Source: Circinella minor (taxonomy: Eukaryota; Mucoromycota; Mucoromycetes; Mucorales; Lichtheimiaceae). Taken from it: a stretch of 64,000 nt of DNA. Position numbers and translations under genes: made by a program. Under the pieces are notes generated by a model. That model was given only the letters and a program-made list of their open reading frames with translations. It was not told where the DNA came from and made no database searches. Below, piece after piece: positions 1 through 10,623 of the stretch (within the stretch, counting starts at the first letter, position 1; each line of letters begins with the position of its first letter). The stretch covers positions 1-64,000 of the forward strand of contig JAEPRB010000051.1 of NCBI GenBank assembly GCA_016758965.1, in the 5' to 3' direction.

Positions 1-10
1 CTATCAGCTT

Positions 11-115
11 GTGTGACTTTGTTTTTATTATGGTGCACGATAGTGCACTATTAATTGCTGTGACTTAGTTTTTTATGGTGCACGATGGGGGGTGCGAAAA
101 GTGGTGCACGACTTT
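11..115. repeat. GTGCACGA-containing direct repeat
   Basis: Two imperfect copies of a roughly 28-base unit that begins TGTGACTT and ends TGGTGCACGAT lie at about 11-41 and 59-87. A third GTGCACGA copy follows near 103-110. A perfect 12-base palindrome (ATAGTGCACTAT) sits between the first two. Function unknown; it may be the end of a mobile element that continues left of the window. Confidence 0.5.
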
Positions 116-222
116 TAGCAGGTCCCATCAATGAGCATTGCTGTTGTACTTGAAATTGTTTCCAGTCCACCCATAATACCAAGTGCATATTCAACTTGGC
201 GTTTTTTACTGTATCGTGGCAT
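115..222 (-). pseudogene. Possible N-terminal fragment of a transposase-like gene
   Basis: A short minus-strand reading frame starts at 222 with MPRYSKKRQVEYALGIM and stops after 35 codons at about 115. The basic MPR(Y/I)SKKRQ-type opening resembles starts I associate with Harbinger/HARBI1-like nucleases of early-diverging fungi, but this is recall of a pattern and not a search. A GT donor inside the frame (about 178) could make it a first exon whose remainder lies beyond base 1. It could equally be chance. Upstream and downstream are repeats, which fits mobile-element debris. Confidence 0.22.
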
Positions 223-472
223 AACTGTAAATGATATAGAATAGTTGTTTTATCAAAGTAAAAAGAAAAATAAAGAAAAAATAAAAAGAAAAAGAAAAGA
301 AAAGAAAAAAAATGAAAAACGATGAAAAATGATGAAAAAATGCATAACTGAGTACCCCAATTTATGTAAATGAAATGGAATCCGAATTTGGTAATCATTA
401 AATTTCCATCCCATTTCAAAATTTCCATTTTATAATTGAATACCCCTACTATTAGTTTAAATTCAACGTTTC

Positions 473-715
473 ACGAATTTCCAAATAAAAAATATTTTCT
501 TCATAATTGTTACACTTATCCCTCGCGAACCTCGCGAACATCGTGAACCTCGCGGATCTCGGGATTATAATTTATTCAACTTCCAAATAAAAAATATTTT
601 CTTCATAATTGTTACACTAGCCCTCGCGAGCCTCGCGAACCTCGCGAATCTATATCATATTTGGAAATTCGTGTCACAATAATCCTCGCGAACCTCGCGA
701 ACTTTGCGAATATTT
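473..715. repeat. 102-base direct repeat with CCTCGCGAA motifs and outer inverted repeat
   Basis: A 38-base AT-rich segment beginning TTCCAAATAAAAAATATT occurs at 479 and again at 581, so the period is 102 bases. Each copy is followed by a cluster of CCTCGCGAA-type 9-mers (about 520-560, 620-650, 683-705), strikingly CpG-rich against the AT-rich background and containing several TCGCGA sites. The block is partly bracketed by an inverted pair CACGAATTTCCAAAT (473-487) and its complement (about 659-673). No protein is encoded. Confidence 0.75.
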
Positions 716-2800
716 CCTATGGTGTCAACCTTTTTTATTTCATGCTTGGTAGTGGAATAATCGCACTAAACTTTATTTATTTCATGTTTGGTTACTAAAT
801 ATTCACTGATTGTTATATCAATCGATATTAATAAAATAAAAGAGACAGTACGTAATAAATCAACGTGACCCAAAAGAACAATAATTGAACTGAAGTTTAT
901 TATAATAGTAGATTATCACTATTTATATTAAATCCTAATCAATGGCCAGATACGTATATCAATATGCATGTATGAAACAATGATAGTCTTCCGATTTGTT
1001 AATGACGATGAATAATGACGATGGTATATGTGAACATTATGTCCTACGTATATGTTTTGCCATTGATAAAATAATATATCAACGCAGCTGTCAAATAGTA
1101 TCAATAAAGAAGACAGACTTCTTTAATATTACATAAGAGTCATTGAAACATACCGTGAAATACCAAAATGTCAGTGAAACATATTTGAAGTATGCTGTAT
1201 TTAAATATACATATAATATTAAATGACCGTTATTATGAAGCCATTGTACGTTGGATACAACACATTGGTAATATGTGTTCCTTTAATCCCAATATTGATT
1301 TATAAGTGCTAAACAGCCTATGAAAAATGATTAGTAGATTATTTTTTGCATTGTGAGAGTAGGTATATGTATGCTGATATGGATAAGTTTACATATATAC
1401 ATTTTTGTATATAGTTAGGACATAGCGTGTTTGGTAATATTATATTAAAAGAACACCAAAACGCTGTTACATTTTTTATGTGAAATAACAAAAATAAAAG
1501 AGTTCATGCATTTTTGCATGAAAAATGCCCAAAAATAAAAAAAAACACTAAAAAAAAAACTCTTAAATTATTTTTATAGTACAAATATACAAGCAGAGTC
1601 TGTGATTTAATATTTTTGTGGCCATGCACCAAAAAAAAAACTACACTCTTTACAAAAAATGTATTTTACCACAGCTGCTAGGGTTGCCCTAACAGATAGC
1701 AGATAACAGATAACAGCTGCAGATCGTCAACGGCACAAAGTCTCATCTTAATATCATTTATCTTATACTCATAATTCACACAGTTATGACAAATATAAAT
1801 CCCACGTACAGTCATATACATATATTGATATATCCCATTGATAATAAGATTTCATATAAATAAAGATAAAATTTTATTTTGTTCTTTTGAGTCTCATTGA
1901 GTTTTTTACGTACGTCCCTTTTATTTATTCCAATTTCCATTGATATAACGCCGATCTGAAAGAAAAACAACACGTGCGTTTATATACTCGATTGATTGTT
2001 TTAAAATGAAACTGAAGGTTAAAAATAATCCGTATGTATATATAAAACTGGTTGATAAAACTGTTCTTTTTTGAGCTTCTGACTATTGACTGGATAATGA
2101 AAAATTAGTGACTTTTCAATAACTTTACTAATGAACGAATTTTCATTTGCGAAACCAAAAAATATATAATATTTTTAATCACAAGCCACTGTGTTTTACA
2201 TAAATTTATGTATCAAAAAAAAATATGTAATTAAAGAGGAGGTGTAAAGAAATTGGAATAAAAATATCGTAGAAAAAAAAGAGATAAATACTTAAATACC
2301 AAATAATGATGATAATAGTAGTATTATATGCATAATGGGGGTATTACAACAAAAATCGTAGTATTGTATAAGCATAAAAAGTAATAAGAAGGATAATAGT
2401 TATAAAAAAGAGCGCGTTATTTATATGTGTCTGTGCGTGAGTGTGTGTGAGTGTGTAGTGTGTGTGTAGTGTATCTAAGGTAAAAAAATAAATGCTTATG
2501 CGTAATAATAACATATGTGTTCATAATTGTGATATGTTCACATGTATGTGCGCGTTAAAGTATGTTTAGAAAGTAAGAACAATAATAATAATAATAATAA
2601 TGTACTATATATGTTGTTGTTTCTGTGCGTCATGTCGAAGCCAAATATACAGAAGAGAAGAAAAAAGAAAACGTAGAAAAATATAACAGGAGGAATAAAA
2701 AAAGATTTTGAAAGGGAAAGAGAGAAAGTATAGTATCGTCATAGCAAGGCGTCTAATTGGGAGCAGATCGACATGTCATTACTTGAAAATAAAGTTGTAT

Positions 2801-3454
2801 TTAGAAAGATGGCGCATGGTGGTGCTGTTTCTTATGAATAGGATTGGCAATTTTTGTTGACCGTAATTCACATTCTTTCCAAGATCGACCACCGACTTCC
2901 TCAGCAACAGTCTTCCAAGCTTTTTTAAAGAGTCGAGAATTTTTTCGTATAGCAAGTATCAATAATTTGTCCTCAGCATTAGTCCATTCACGTTGTTCTA
3001 TAGCCTTGCTTTGGAGTGTCTTATAACGCCCCCAGCAACAACCTCGGGATCGATGGGGGAGGTAAGTAGCGGAGATCATAGCCCATGAGAGGCCCTGGTT
3101 GTATCCCTGCTCCAAAAGGTAATCTTCCTCGAGTGTCCATGGTGTACGAGTTTGTGATGTTGATCTTTCCTTATTATCATGGGCTGGTCGGTTGTGTTGT
3201 TGTTCTTGTTGTTGTTGTTGTTGTGGGAGTTGAAAAACATTGGTGAGATAAGGTGAAGCAGTTGTAGGTGAAGTAGGTGAGGATGGAGAAGAAAAGTAAC
3301 TCAAAGTTGGACTTCCAGCTGCTGAATAAGATGAAATAGTAGACCAAGTCATTGGTGATTTGGGTACTTCAACGATTTTGTCCTTGACACTGTTGGTTTC
3401 AAACATGTATTGTTGATGTTGATGTTCAGTATTAAGTAAGTTTTTAATATCCAT
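2801..3454 (-). CDS. Two-repeat Myb/SANT-like DNA-binding protein
   Basis: An uninterrupted 217-residue frame starting MDIKNLLNTE. Residues 1-100 are low-complexity (Ser/Pro/Thr then a Gln run). Two Myb/SANT-type helix-turn-helix repeats follow. Repeat 1 is at about 105-149 (TPWTLEEDYLLEQG ... SWAMISATYLPHRS) and repeat 2 at about 155-201 (REWTNAEDKLLILAIR ... AWKTVAEEVGGRSWKEC). The spaced Trp residues and the acidic start of each repeat match the family. The predicted role is a nuclear sequence-specific DNA-binding factor; targets cannot be inferred. The start is the first Met of the frame, with an A-rich leader. It stands alone, with more than 2 kb of apparently empty DNA on each side. Confidence 0.82.
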   Translation of the reverse strand: MDIKNLLNTEHQHQQYMFETNSVKDKIVEVPKSPMTWSTISSYSAAGSPTLSYFSSPSSPTSPTTASPYLTNVFQLPQQQQQQEQQHNRPAHDNKERSTSQTRTPWTLEEDYLLEQGYNQGLSWAMISATYLPHRSRGCCWGRYKTLQSKAIEQREWTNAEDKLLILAIRKNSRLFKKAWKTVAEEVGGRSWKECELRSTKIANPIHKKQHHHAPSF

Positions 3455-5683
3455 TTTCTAAAAAAGTTGTTATTATTATTAAGGAAGTAAGAATGTGTTA
3501 TAAAAAAAGCCGCAAGACTTAGTAACTAGAAAATGAAGCGAAGAATATTTTAAAATGTGTTTAAACAAACATATCTTTTATATAGTTTTCTAAAAAAAAA
3601 AAAAAAAGTAGAGCCCCGTTCCTTATATAACTTATACTCCTTGGCTTTATTATTATTGTTTTACTCACATTGCATAAAATGTCAACATAAGGGTCAATAT
3701 AAGAAACAAAAAGGGGGGGATTCAAGCAGGAGGTGAAGCGTGGAACCTGTAATTTGATAGTTTTCATAATGATCGGATCGGAATACAGACAGTAAAAATA
3801 GTAGTCCTATAGATGACTTTTACGTATCGACTTCTCTCCCTTTATCATTATTATTATTATTTCTAAAAGTAGCTTTACCCCTGAGATATTTTTCTTTGTA
3901 TTAATCTGCGTCATGTCATTTCCTTTTTATAGTTTTGTCATCATTTAATAACTTTTTTTTCTTTATTGACGTAGGTATTCATCCTTATTTTTGAATCATC
4001 TTTTTATTTCAATCTCCTTGCTTGAATAAATGTCACAGTAAACTTTATATTTATTATTTTATACAAGTTATAATGTTGTTTTTATAGAAGCTAAAAATAT
4101 TTTGTGTTATGAAAAATAATAGTGGTCTGTTCTTTTTATGAAAGTCAGTCTGTCCATTCGTTATATGGAAAGCAAGAAAAAAAAGATACGTAATGACCCT
4201 AAAAGAACTGTTCGAAGCCAACAAGCCTGGGGTCAAGTTGTTTTGCTGTTTGTTTGTTTGTTTTCATTAAACTCCTTGTGTAGTCGCAATAATAAAAAAT
4301 AAGTAGGGGGGGGGGATCTCTTGCTGAAATTACTTTAAAAGGAAGTGTTATATGTTTTTATTTAATTTTTCATTCCCTTTTCTTCTCCTCTTTTTATTTA
4401 TTTATTTTATATTTTTTTTTGTAAGCTATGAAACGTGGTGAATAGATAATCAACGTGGAGATGCATGCAAGTCAAATGGGTATGTATTTGTTCCAGTAAA
4501 GTAAAAGAAAGGGTCCATGCTTTTTTTTAGGAGAAAGAACAAAAGAAAACTCAGGGAAATAATGATCTGACTACACTTTTAGTAAGACCGCCATTATTTC
4601 TATGCGAATAGATATGTACATATAAGTATAGACGCAAAGATATAGTCTACTTTGTTTGTTTTTGTCAATTAGGATATCAGAATCTGTCCTTCAATTTTTA
4701 ACTTTTAAACTACAAGTGATCGCCATCATGCAGTAAAAAATGTTGTCTTCCTTTTGTTTTAGTGGTACAAACATTATATTAGTAACCTAAAAAAAAATTA
4801 AATATATTTCAATGATTATGATATATAAAATAATTCAAATTCTTAAAAATGACTAGTACTGAACCAATTTTATAATATACACTATTTTACATTGTATATC
4901 ACAAAAGAATAGAGAGGGGATAATAGTTTATGATATAGTTTTTTCCAATCAAACTGCAAAGTGATGAATTAGATAACAAATTATCATCGTCTCTCTCTGT
5001 GTGAAATATATCCAATTTATTACTTTATTATAATTTGAATGTCGCGCGAAAAGATTATTAATATAATCGGAAAAGAGCCAAACAAATAAAAAAGGGGAGG
5101 GGGTTACGTGAGATAACAAGAGATTTGATTATGAAAAAAAAAAAAAGAGGGTACATTTTAACGTGGATATAATAGCAATAATAGTATTTCACTCACGAGG
5201 CATCTCCTTTGAAATCCACGTAAAACATAAAATAATAATAGCTCCTACTATATTCTCTTTTATTACCTCATCATATTCTCCCTTCATGTATAATATAAAT
5301 TTTATCCATCTTACAGACACTCTAAAATTATTGATACCTTATGATTACCATAAATGGATATACTATTAAACAATATCGTAGCAACAGATAACTTTAGTTT
5401 ACTAAACTGAATCGTCAACATTTTTAAAAAAGTAAAAGAAATCATTTTAATTATTTAACTAGATGCTTTATGTGTACAAAAGAAAGAAAGAAATGTATAA
5501 AAAAAATATGCAAAAAGAATTATCATTTTGTGTGTGTGTTTGTTTGTTTGTTTGAATTTTCGTGCAACAACCTAAAATCTAGGTAATGTAAATGTATATA
5601 ATGGTGTGTGGGTGTGGGTGTGGGTGTGGGTGGGTGTTGTTTAATGGTGTATTATATGTGTTATATTTTCCCTAGTAATTACT
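3455..5683. other. Intergenic region, no gene seen
   Basis: The first few hundred bases are the likely promoter of the Myb-like gene and the last part the 3' flank of MRT4. Short frames here have no family resemblance and are full of AT-derived residues. Near 5527-5640 there is a GT-rich stretch, including a (GTGTGG)n-like run at about 5603-5634. Confidence 0.6.
5603..5636. repeat. GTGTGG-type simple repeat
   Basis: Tandem six-base GTGTGG units, seven or so, lie just downstream of the MRT4 stop codon. The block is G-rich on one strand, so it may affect replication or 3' end processing, but nothing in the sequence proves a role. Confidence 0.7.
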
Positions 5684-6716
5684 TTACAACTCTTTAACTT
5701 CTCCATTGTGATAACAAGAAATTAATTGAACTCGGAATTCTGCAAGTTGATGATAAAACAATTTCTAACAAAAAAAACAAAATATTAGTTTAATTTTTAC
5801 TGCCCTGATTTTTTCATATCATTATATATCCTCCCCTCTCCACATATTATATATTTATCACTTACAAGAAGATGTGCTTGATTTGTGGAAAGAGTATCAC
5901 CTTCTTTACAAATTGTATAAGGAATAGGCAAAGTAACAATACCATTCTTAAGTGTAGTAGGCATACCCAATTGTCGAAGCAATGGTTCCATGTTGTGTGG
6001 CATAGGATCAGCACCTCTTTGTACTGGTCCTTCTGGTAAACTAACTGTTTGTGTAGCAATACCACCAGATCTTGCATAATCAGGTTGTGTATAATCATTG
6101 AAATATTTAACAACTTCATCATAAGACTTATTTGTGAACAATAAACCAACTTCATTTCGCAATTCCTATATGATTCACAATAAAAAACTAATTTTAGAAA
6201 CGAGATAGAATCTCACCCCCACCCAAATCCATTCTTTTTTCTCCTTATGGTTATTATAATATTACCTTTGCAATCTTGGATACACCTTCTTTATATTCTT
6301 CTTCTGGAGTAGTACCAAGAGCCTTAGCCATAACTCGGTTCTTACCATAAAAGAAACGAGAAGTTTTTAATTCATTGCGAACTTCTTTCAAAAATGTGTT
6401 ACGCATGTCTTTGACAGAAAAAACCCAAATATAATCGTATTTATCACAACATTCATGAATCTAAATAAAAAGATTCTCTAAAATAAGTATATAGATCTCC
6501 TTTTTTTTTAAAAAAAAAAAAAAAAAGCTGTCAAATATATATAATAAGAAAAACTTACTTCTTCGATCAACTTTTCTTTTCCTTCGTGACCTTTCTTTTC
6601 CGTTCGGGTTAAAGATACTATACATATAAATGATAATATTAGTATGTTATTTTAGTTAAAACAATAAAGTTTGTTAATTGACATTTACCGACTGTGGATC
6701 TTTTGGACTTGGGCAT
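5684..6716 (-). CDS. MRT4: Ribosome assembly factor Mrt4 (uL10/P0-like)
   Basis: Five exons: 6689-6716, 6559-6617, 6266-6460, 5866-6165 and 5684-5764, all in phase with GT-AG borders, giving about 220 residues, close to yeast Mrt4. The protein opens MPKSKRSTVVSLTRTEKKG, as the family does. It continues with YDYIWVFSVKDMRN, SRFFYGKNRVMAKALG, EVGLLFTNKSYDEV, PHNMEPLLRQLGMPTTLKNG and CKEGDTLSTNQAHLLKLF, the conserved uL10-like core. Mrt4 is a nucleolar paralogue of ribosomal P0 that occupies the stalk-binding site on pre-60S particles until P0 replaces it. Transcription is divergent from PSF3, and about 716 bases separate the starts. Confidence 0.93.
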
Positions 6717-7432
6717 TGTTAAAAAAAAAGGTGTATGTGTTAAAGCAGGAGAGTTGTAAGCCACCTTTTTGAGTTGCATTTTTTTTTTTTTTGATTTCAA
6801 TGTCGGACTTGTAAAAAGTCGCTTGTGCGACTATTTAAACCATTTAGTGTTAAGTTGATTTAGATTATATTTTATTGGACAATATATTAAAATATTAATG
6901 GAGTAAAGATATTCACCTTTATTTTAATGACAAAAAAGAAATAATAACAAAGTGAATAAAAAGAATGAAAAGGGTAGCAAACAATTATGTTATTATTCAA
7001 TAATTTATAGTGTTATAGTTATCAAGCTAGTTGTTATGCATATTTTATCATATCTTACCATTGAGTTCATTATACATCATTTACTTAAACAATACTTAGA
7101 GAGTGTACATTATTAAGTCATTCTTTTTTTTTAGTAGTGATTAGCAGAAAACAAACAGGAAGTAGTTAAAATACCCGCTTTGATAATCAAAATGATAAAA
7201 AAAAATTAAGCTATCAAACAGTGTATTATCTGAAGACATTATCGCTAAAGATAGCTAGAAAAAATTGAAAAACTGGGAATTTCGAAAAGATCGTAAAAAA
7301 AAAAACGCGAAAACATCTTTGATTAGAAGGAAGTTCGTGTTGTCGCGTTATGAATCCAAAAAAATAAAAATAAAAAGTTCAGACACGTTCCTGAAGATTT
7401 TTCGTATTTTCGGTTCGTTCCTTTCTACATCA
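6717..7432. promoter_or_regulatory. Divergent MRT4/PSF3 intergenic promoter region
   Basis: This 716-base stretch separates two divergent genes and carries no gene. It includes a poly-T run near the MRT4 start and, at 7306-7313, CGCGAAAA, which resembles the SBF/MBF (SCB, CRCGAAA) sites of fungal G1/S genes. It lies about 120 bases upstream of the PSF3 start. That would suit a replication gene, but binding is an inference from motif similarity only. Confidence 0.45.
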
Positions 7433-8586
7433 ATGAATAACGACGAATATTACGATATAGACTCCATTCTAGCAGAACATTCTGTATGTAATCCTGAAAG
7501 TCAAAAAGAAAAGACTTAATATATTTATATATTTTCTTTGTTTGAATGATGTATAAAACTAAAAAGCTGATGCTTTCCTTTTTTCTTTATTAGAAAATAC
7601 CATGTATATTCCTTCATGACATTGATGCTTCTGTAAATTTATCAGGAGACGGTAACGAGGTAAAACTAAAAAGAATAATAAACTTGAAAATTATCTAGGA
7701 AATGATTAATAATAAAAATAATAATAAAAAAAGATTGCAGCCAATTCGCGTGTCGAATTGCCTTTCTGGATGGCGAAAGTGCTTGCACAATACAGGTAAC
7801 GAAAGATAAAAAAAAGAAGAACCAGTTATGCTTTGAAAAATACACCCATATAGAAACATCAAAATATGAATAATAAGTTAAAAGAATGTTGACTAAAATA
7901 TGAATTTTAGGCTTCCAAATGGCGAGTAAGTTGATTTCTATATTTATTTGAATTAATAAGTTTTGAGACAAAAGTAAGTAAACATTAAATAATATTGAAA
8001 TTAATTTATATAGGAATTTAGTGACCATAGAATTACCTAGAGCATACGGTACACGTGTAAGAAATTCATTAGATGCAAGCCCAACTAGTATTGACTTTCG
8101 ACAAGTATCTCCATATTTTTATCAATTCGGTACAAAATTATATGATTTAATTATCGATGATCAACTTCCAGCAACACTAGAAAAAGCATTTAAAGCAAGA
8201 CTTAAAGAAATTATGAATATCTCATTAACTGGTTCAACGAATGTGGGACAAGATTTTTTACAAAAATTGGATGAAACAGAAAAAGAATGTAAGCTTTCTT
8301 CTTCTTTTTTTTTTGGGGGGGGGGGAGGAGGAAAGAAGTATTGGTTGATATGGATTGTTGGTAACAACAATGGGCTGTGGTTTCGTGTGGTGATAATAAA
8401 GGTAAAACGGCAAATAAATAAATAAAAAATGTGTGACCCATTGATCCACTGATTATTATTATTACAGTGTTTAAGGCAGGCCAAGAAAGTACAGCAGAAT
8501 TAAGAAAGTGGCGCCACCGAAGACGGCAACAACTTAAACCAGTTTCTTTGGGTCATCGGATATCCTCTCAATCTTCTATCAGTTAA
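7433..8586 (+). CDS. PSF3: GINS complex subunit Psf3
   Basis: Six exons: 7433-7483, 7594-7651, 7741-7795, 7911-7925, 8014-8288 and 8468-8586. All phases agree and give about 190 residues (yeast Psf3 is about 194). Family signatures in order are MNNDEYYDIDSILAEHSKIPC near the N terminus, SRVELPFWMAKVLAQYRLPNGE, VTIELPRAYGTRVRNSLDA, and SPYFYQFGTKLYDLI. GINS joins Cdc45 and Mcm2-7 in the CMG helicase during initiation and fork progression in the nucleus. The frame is open upstream of the chosen ATG but that extension is a Lys-rich poly-A translation, so the Met before NNDEYYDID is preferred. Exon 4 is only 15 bases. Confidence 0.93.
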
Positions 8587-9011
8587 TATAACCTTTCCCT
8601 TTCCCTTTCCCTTTCTCTCTCTCTCTTTCTCTCTCTCTCTGTCTCTTATCAGATCCTAAGTAACACCAATCCTCATTATACATTCATCCTATACACCCTT
8701 TCAAACATATTTGTCTATATTTGCATACACCATAAAACACCTATACGCCTTTTTTATTACATCTCTTTATTATATATTATACATAAACAAGGCATAATAT
8801 ATAAAATAATTCAAGCTAATTAAAAACAGTCCCAACTGTACATATTATACATCTTTCATTTGACAAAGGAATCTACCCTATTTTATTACATAAATACAGT
8901 TCGGTTCGCCGACTGAAACAAAAAAAAAACACGAACTACTCCCTTTTATATTTTTATCCTTTCCTTTTCTTTTTTTTTTAACAAAATAAAGGAGAAAGGG
9001 AAAAAAAAAAC
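8587..9011. other. Short intergenic stretch
   Basis: A CT-rich low-complexity tract (about 8589-8645) follows the PSF3 stop and would be its 3' region. The remainder is the AT-rich leader of the acetyltransferase gene. No gene or RNA is evident. Confidence 0.5.
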
Positions 9012-10193
9012 ATGGCAGATTCTGGAACGGAATCGGGAACATCGTCACCAACAGCAACAGAAACAAACAATCCGAAACTTTGTATACGAACCTATAGACC
9101 TACCGATCGTGAGCATGTCGACTATTTATTTTACAGCACTTATTTTGCACTTGTTCCCGAAGGTGTAAAACGAAAACTATTATCACCAACAGTATGGGTT
9201 CTTTGGGTTGGTGTCTATGCTTATTTACTTACCATAGTACCCGTTTTATTACATGGAATGAACATGCCAAGTTGGGTAGACATTGCATTACGCATCTTTT
9301 TCACGGTCAGTTGGGCCCTTGTTGGCTTTTCAGCACTTTTCTTTTATACTGATCGTTTTGAAACTGTGGACCGAATTGAGGCTATCAGACGAAACGATTT
9401 AAGTGACCCAGAAATTTATTATCTCAACTATAATAAATATGAAAAAGTGATCACCACTTCACCAGAACATACAGAAGACGAAGCACCTAGAAAACAAGGA
9501 GAATCCTCATCATCATTATCAACAGCAACAACGACAACGACAAAAGATAACAACGATAATGACGGAGATAGTGATAAGAAGAAAAAAAAGAAAAAAAAGA
9601 AACGCGTTACTTTTGACAAGGATACAAAACCAGCAACAGAACTTGTACGCGAATTATTACCTGAGGATGAACGAACACCAAGTCATTTCTGGATATTGGA
9701 AGCTGATGGCGTACTTTGCGGTATAATAGGTCTAGCTTGTTACAATAAACCGGTGATAGATTCAAGGCCACATATGGGACCTACTTGGCAACGTTTGGGT
9801 CGTTGGTTATGTGATCGTTATGGATTTTCAATGCCCAGGATGCTTGAAGCATCAGTGCCAACAGAACCATCCATATTTGAAGAAGCAACACCTCCTCATA
9901 CAGCACTATTACAACGTATGACAGTAAAGTATCAATTTCAAGGATGTGGTCTAAGTTCCATATTGATCAATCGAGCTATGATTTGGGCAAATGATCATAA
10001 TATTCAAACCATTCATGCCGTAACCAATGAATTACAAGGAACAGCAGCTGATATCTTACAAAAACGTCATGGATTCAAATTAGTTAAAAAGGTCAGAAAA
10101 GGCTGGTTTGGACAATATGAAGCTCATTGGACATGTAATGTAAATACTTGGATGGAAAAAAATCAGCAACAACAACAGCAAAAGCAACAATAA
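9012..10193 (+). CDS. Membrane-anchored GNAT-family N-acetyltransferase
   Basis: An intronless 393-residue protein. Two hydrophobic segments at about residues 60-80 and 91-112 predict a membrane hairpin. A charged linker (about 150-225) contains a run of ten Lys followed by RVTFD at about 198-202. The C-terminal half has GNAT features: FWILEADGVLCGIIGLACY as a beta strand pair, then the acetyl-CoA-binding region QRMTVKYQFQGCGLSSILI, and the final IHAVTNELQGTAADILQKRHGF. The overall plan resembles fungal membrane GNAT proteins and the NAT8 group, but the substrate is unknown. The ATG has an A-rich leader. A poly-Gln tail ends the protein. It is convergent with the next gene. Confidence 0.8.
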   Translation: MADSGTESGTSSPTATETNNPKLCIRTYRPTDREHVDYLFYSTYFALVPEGVKRKLLSPTVWVLWVGVYAYLLTIVPVLLHGMNMPSWVDIALRIFFTVSWALVGFSALFFYTDRFETVDRIEAIRRNDLSDPEIYYLNYNKYEKVITTSPEHTEDEAPRKQGESSSSLSTATTTTTKDNNDNDGDSDKKKKKKKKKRVTFDKDTKPATELVRELLPEDERTPSHFWILEADGVLCGIIGLACYNKPVIDSRPHMGPTWQRLGRWLCDRYGFSMPRMLEASVPTEPSIFEEATPPHTALLQRMTVKYQFQGCGLSSILINRAMIWANDHNIQTIHAVTNELQGTAADILQKRHGFKLVKKVRKGWFGQYEAHWTCNVNTWMEKNQQQQQQKQQ

Positions 10194-10623
10194 ATAAAGA
10201 TAAATAAGATATAAAAAAAACAATAGAATACGTACAAAAAACATGTTAAATGATATATAAAAATCGAATTATGCGGGGATGGAGGGGGTATTCATCTCTC
10301 TTTTTTGATTATTTTTTTTTTGATTGTAACTTAGTATGTGTTTTGAGTGTGTGTGTGTGCGGAAACAAAGAAATGTAAAAACTGGTGAGTGAATGCAAAA
10401 AAGAAAGAACGAATGGTCTATGTAGAATAATAGATGTATAAAAAAATGTGCGTTGTGTGCTTGGAGTTTGAGTGTATTTTTGAGTGTGTATATATAATGT
10501 ATGTGTATATAGGTAGTTTTGTTTGCTTGATTGTGTGAGCGGAGAGTGATATAGTAAGATATGGAGGAACAAAAAGGATAGAGAAAAGAAAAAGGTAAAA
10601 AATGAAAATTATTATTATGAATA
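10194..10623. other. Convergent 3' intergenic region
   Basis: This region lies between the stop codons of two convergent genes. It contains A-rich sequence with AATAAA-like signals just after 10193 and a GT-rich tract (10335-10540). No coding or RNA feature was recognised. Confidence 0.5.

Larger units (their letters stand above)
1..2800. other. Gene-poor leading region with repeats
   Basis: No convincing complete gene is visible in this stretch. It is very AT-rich with long poly-A/T runs. The recognisable content is a set of GTGCACGA repeats at about 30-115, a possible truncated transposase-like start on the minus strand (115-222), a 102-base-period direct repeat with CCTCGCGAA motifs (473-715), a small hairpin and CAGATA-type tandem at about 1672-1725, and a TG-rich microsatellite near 2425-2475. 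The last 300 bases are the downstream flank of the Myb-like gene on the minus strand. Confidence 0.6.

Noticed and set aside
51..428. 125-codon minus-strand frame
   Set aside because: Mostly Phe/Leu runs produced by an A-rich tract; no domain, no plausible start context.
7265..7432. In-frame upstream extension of PSF3
   Set aside because: Begins at a non-ATG codon and is Lys-rich translation of poly-A sequence; Psf3 proteins begin just before the DEYYDID motif, so the ATG at 7433 was used.
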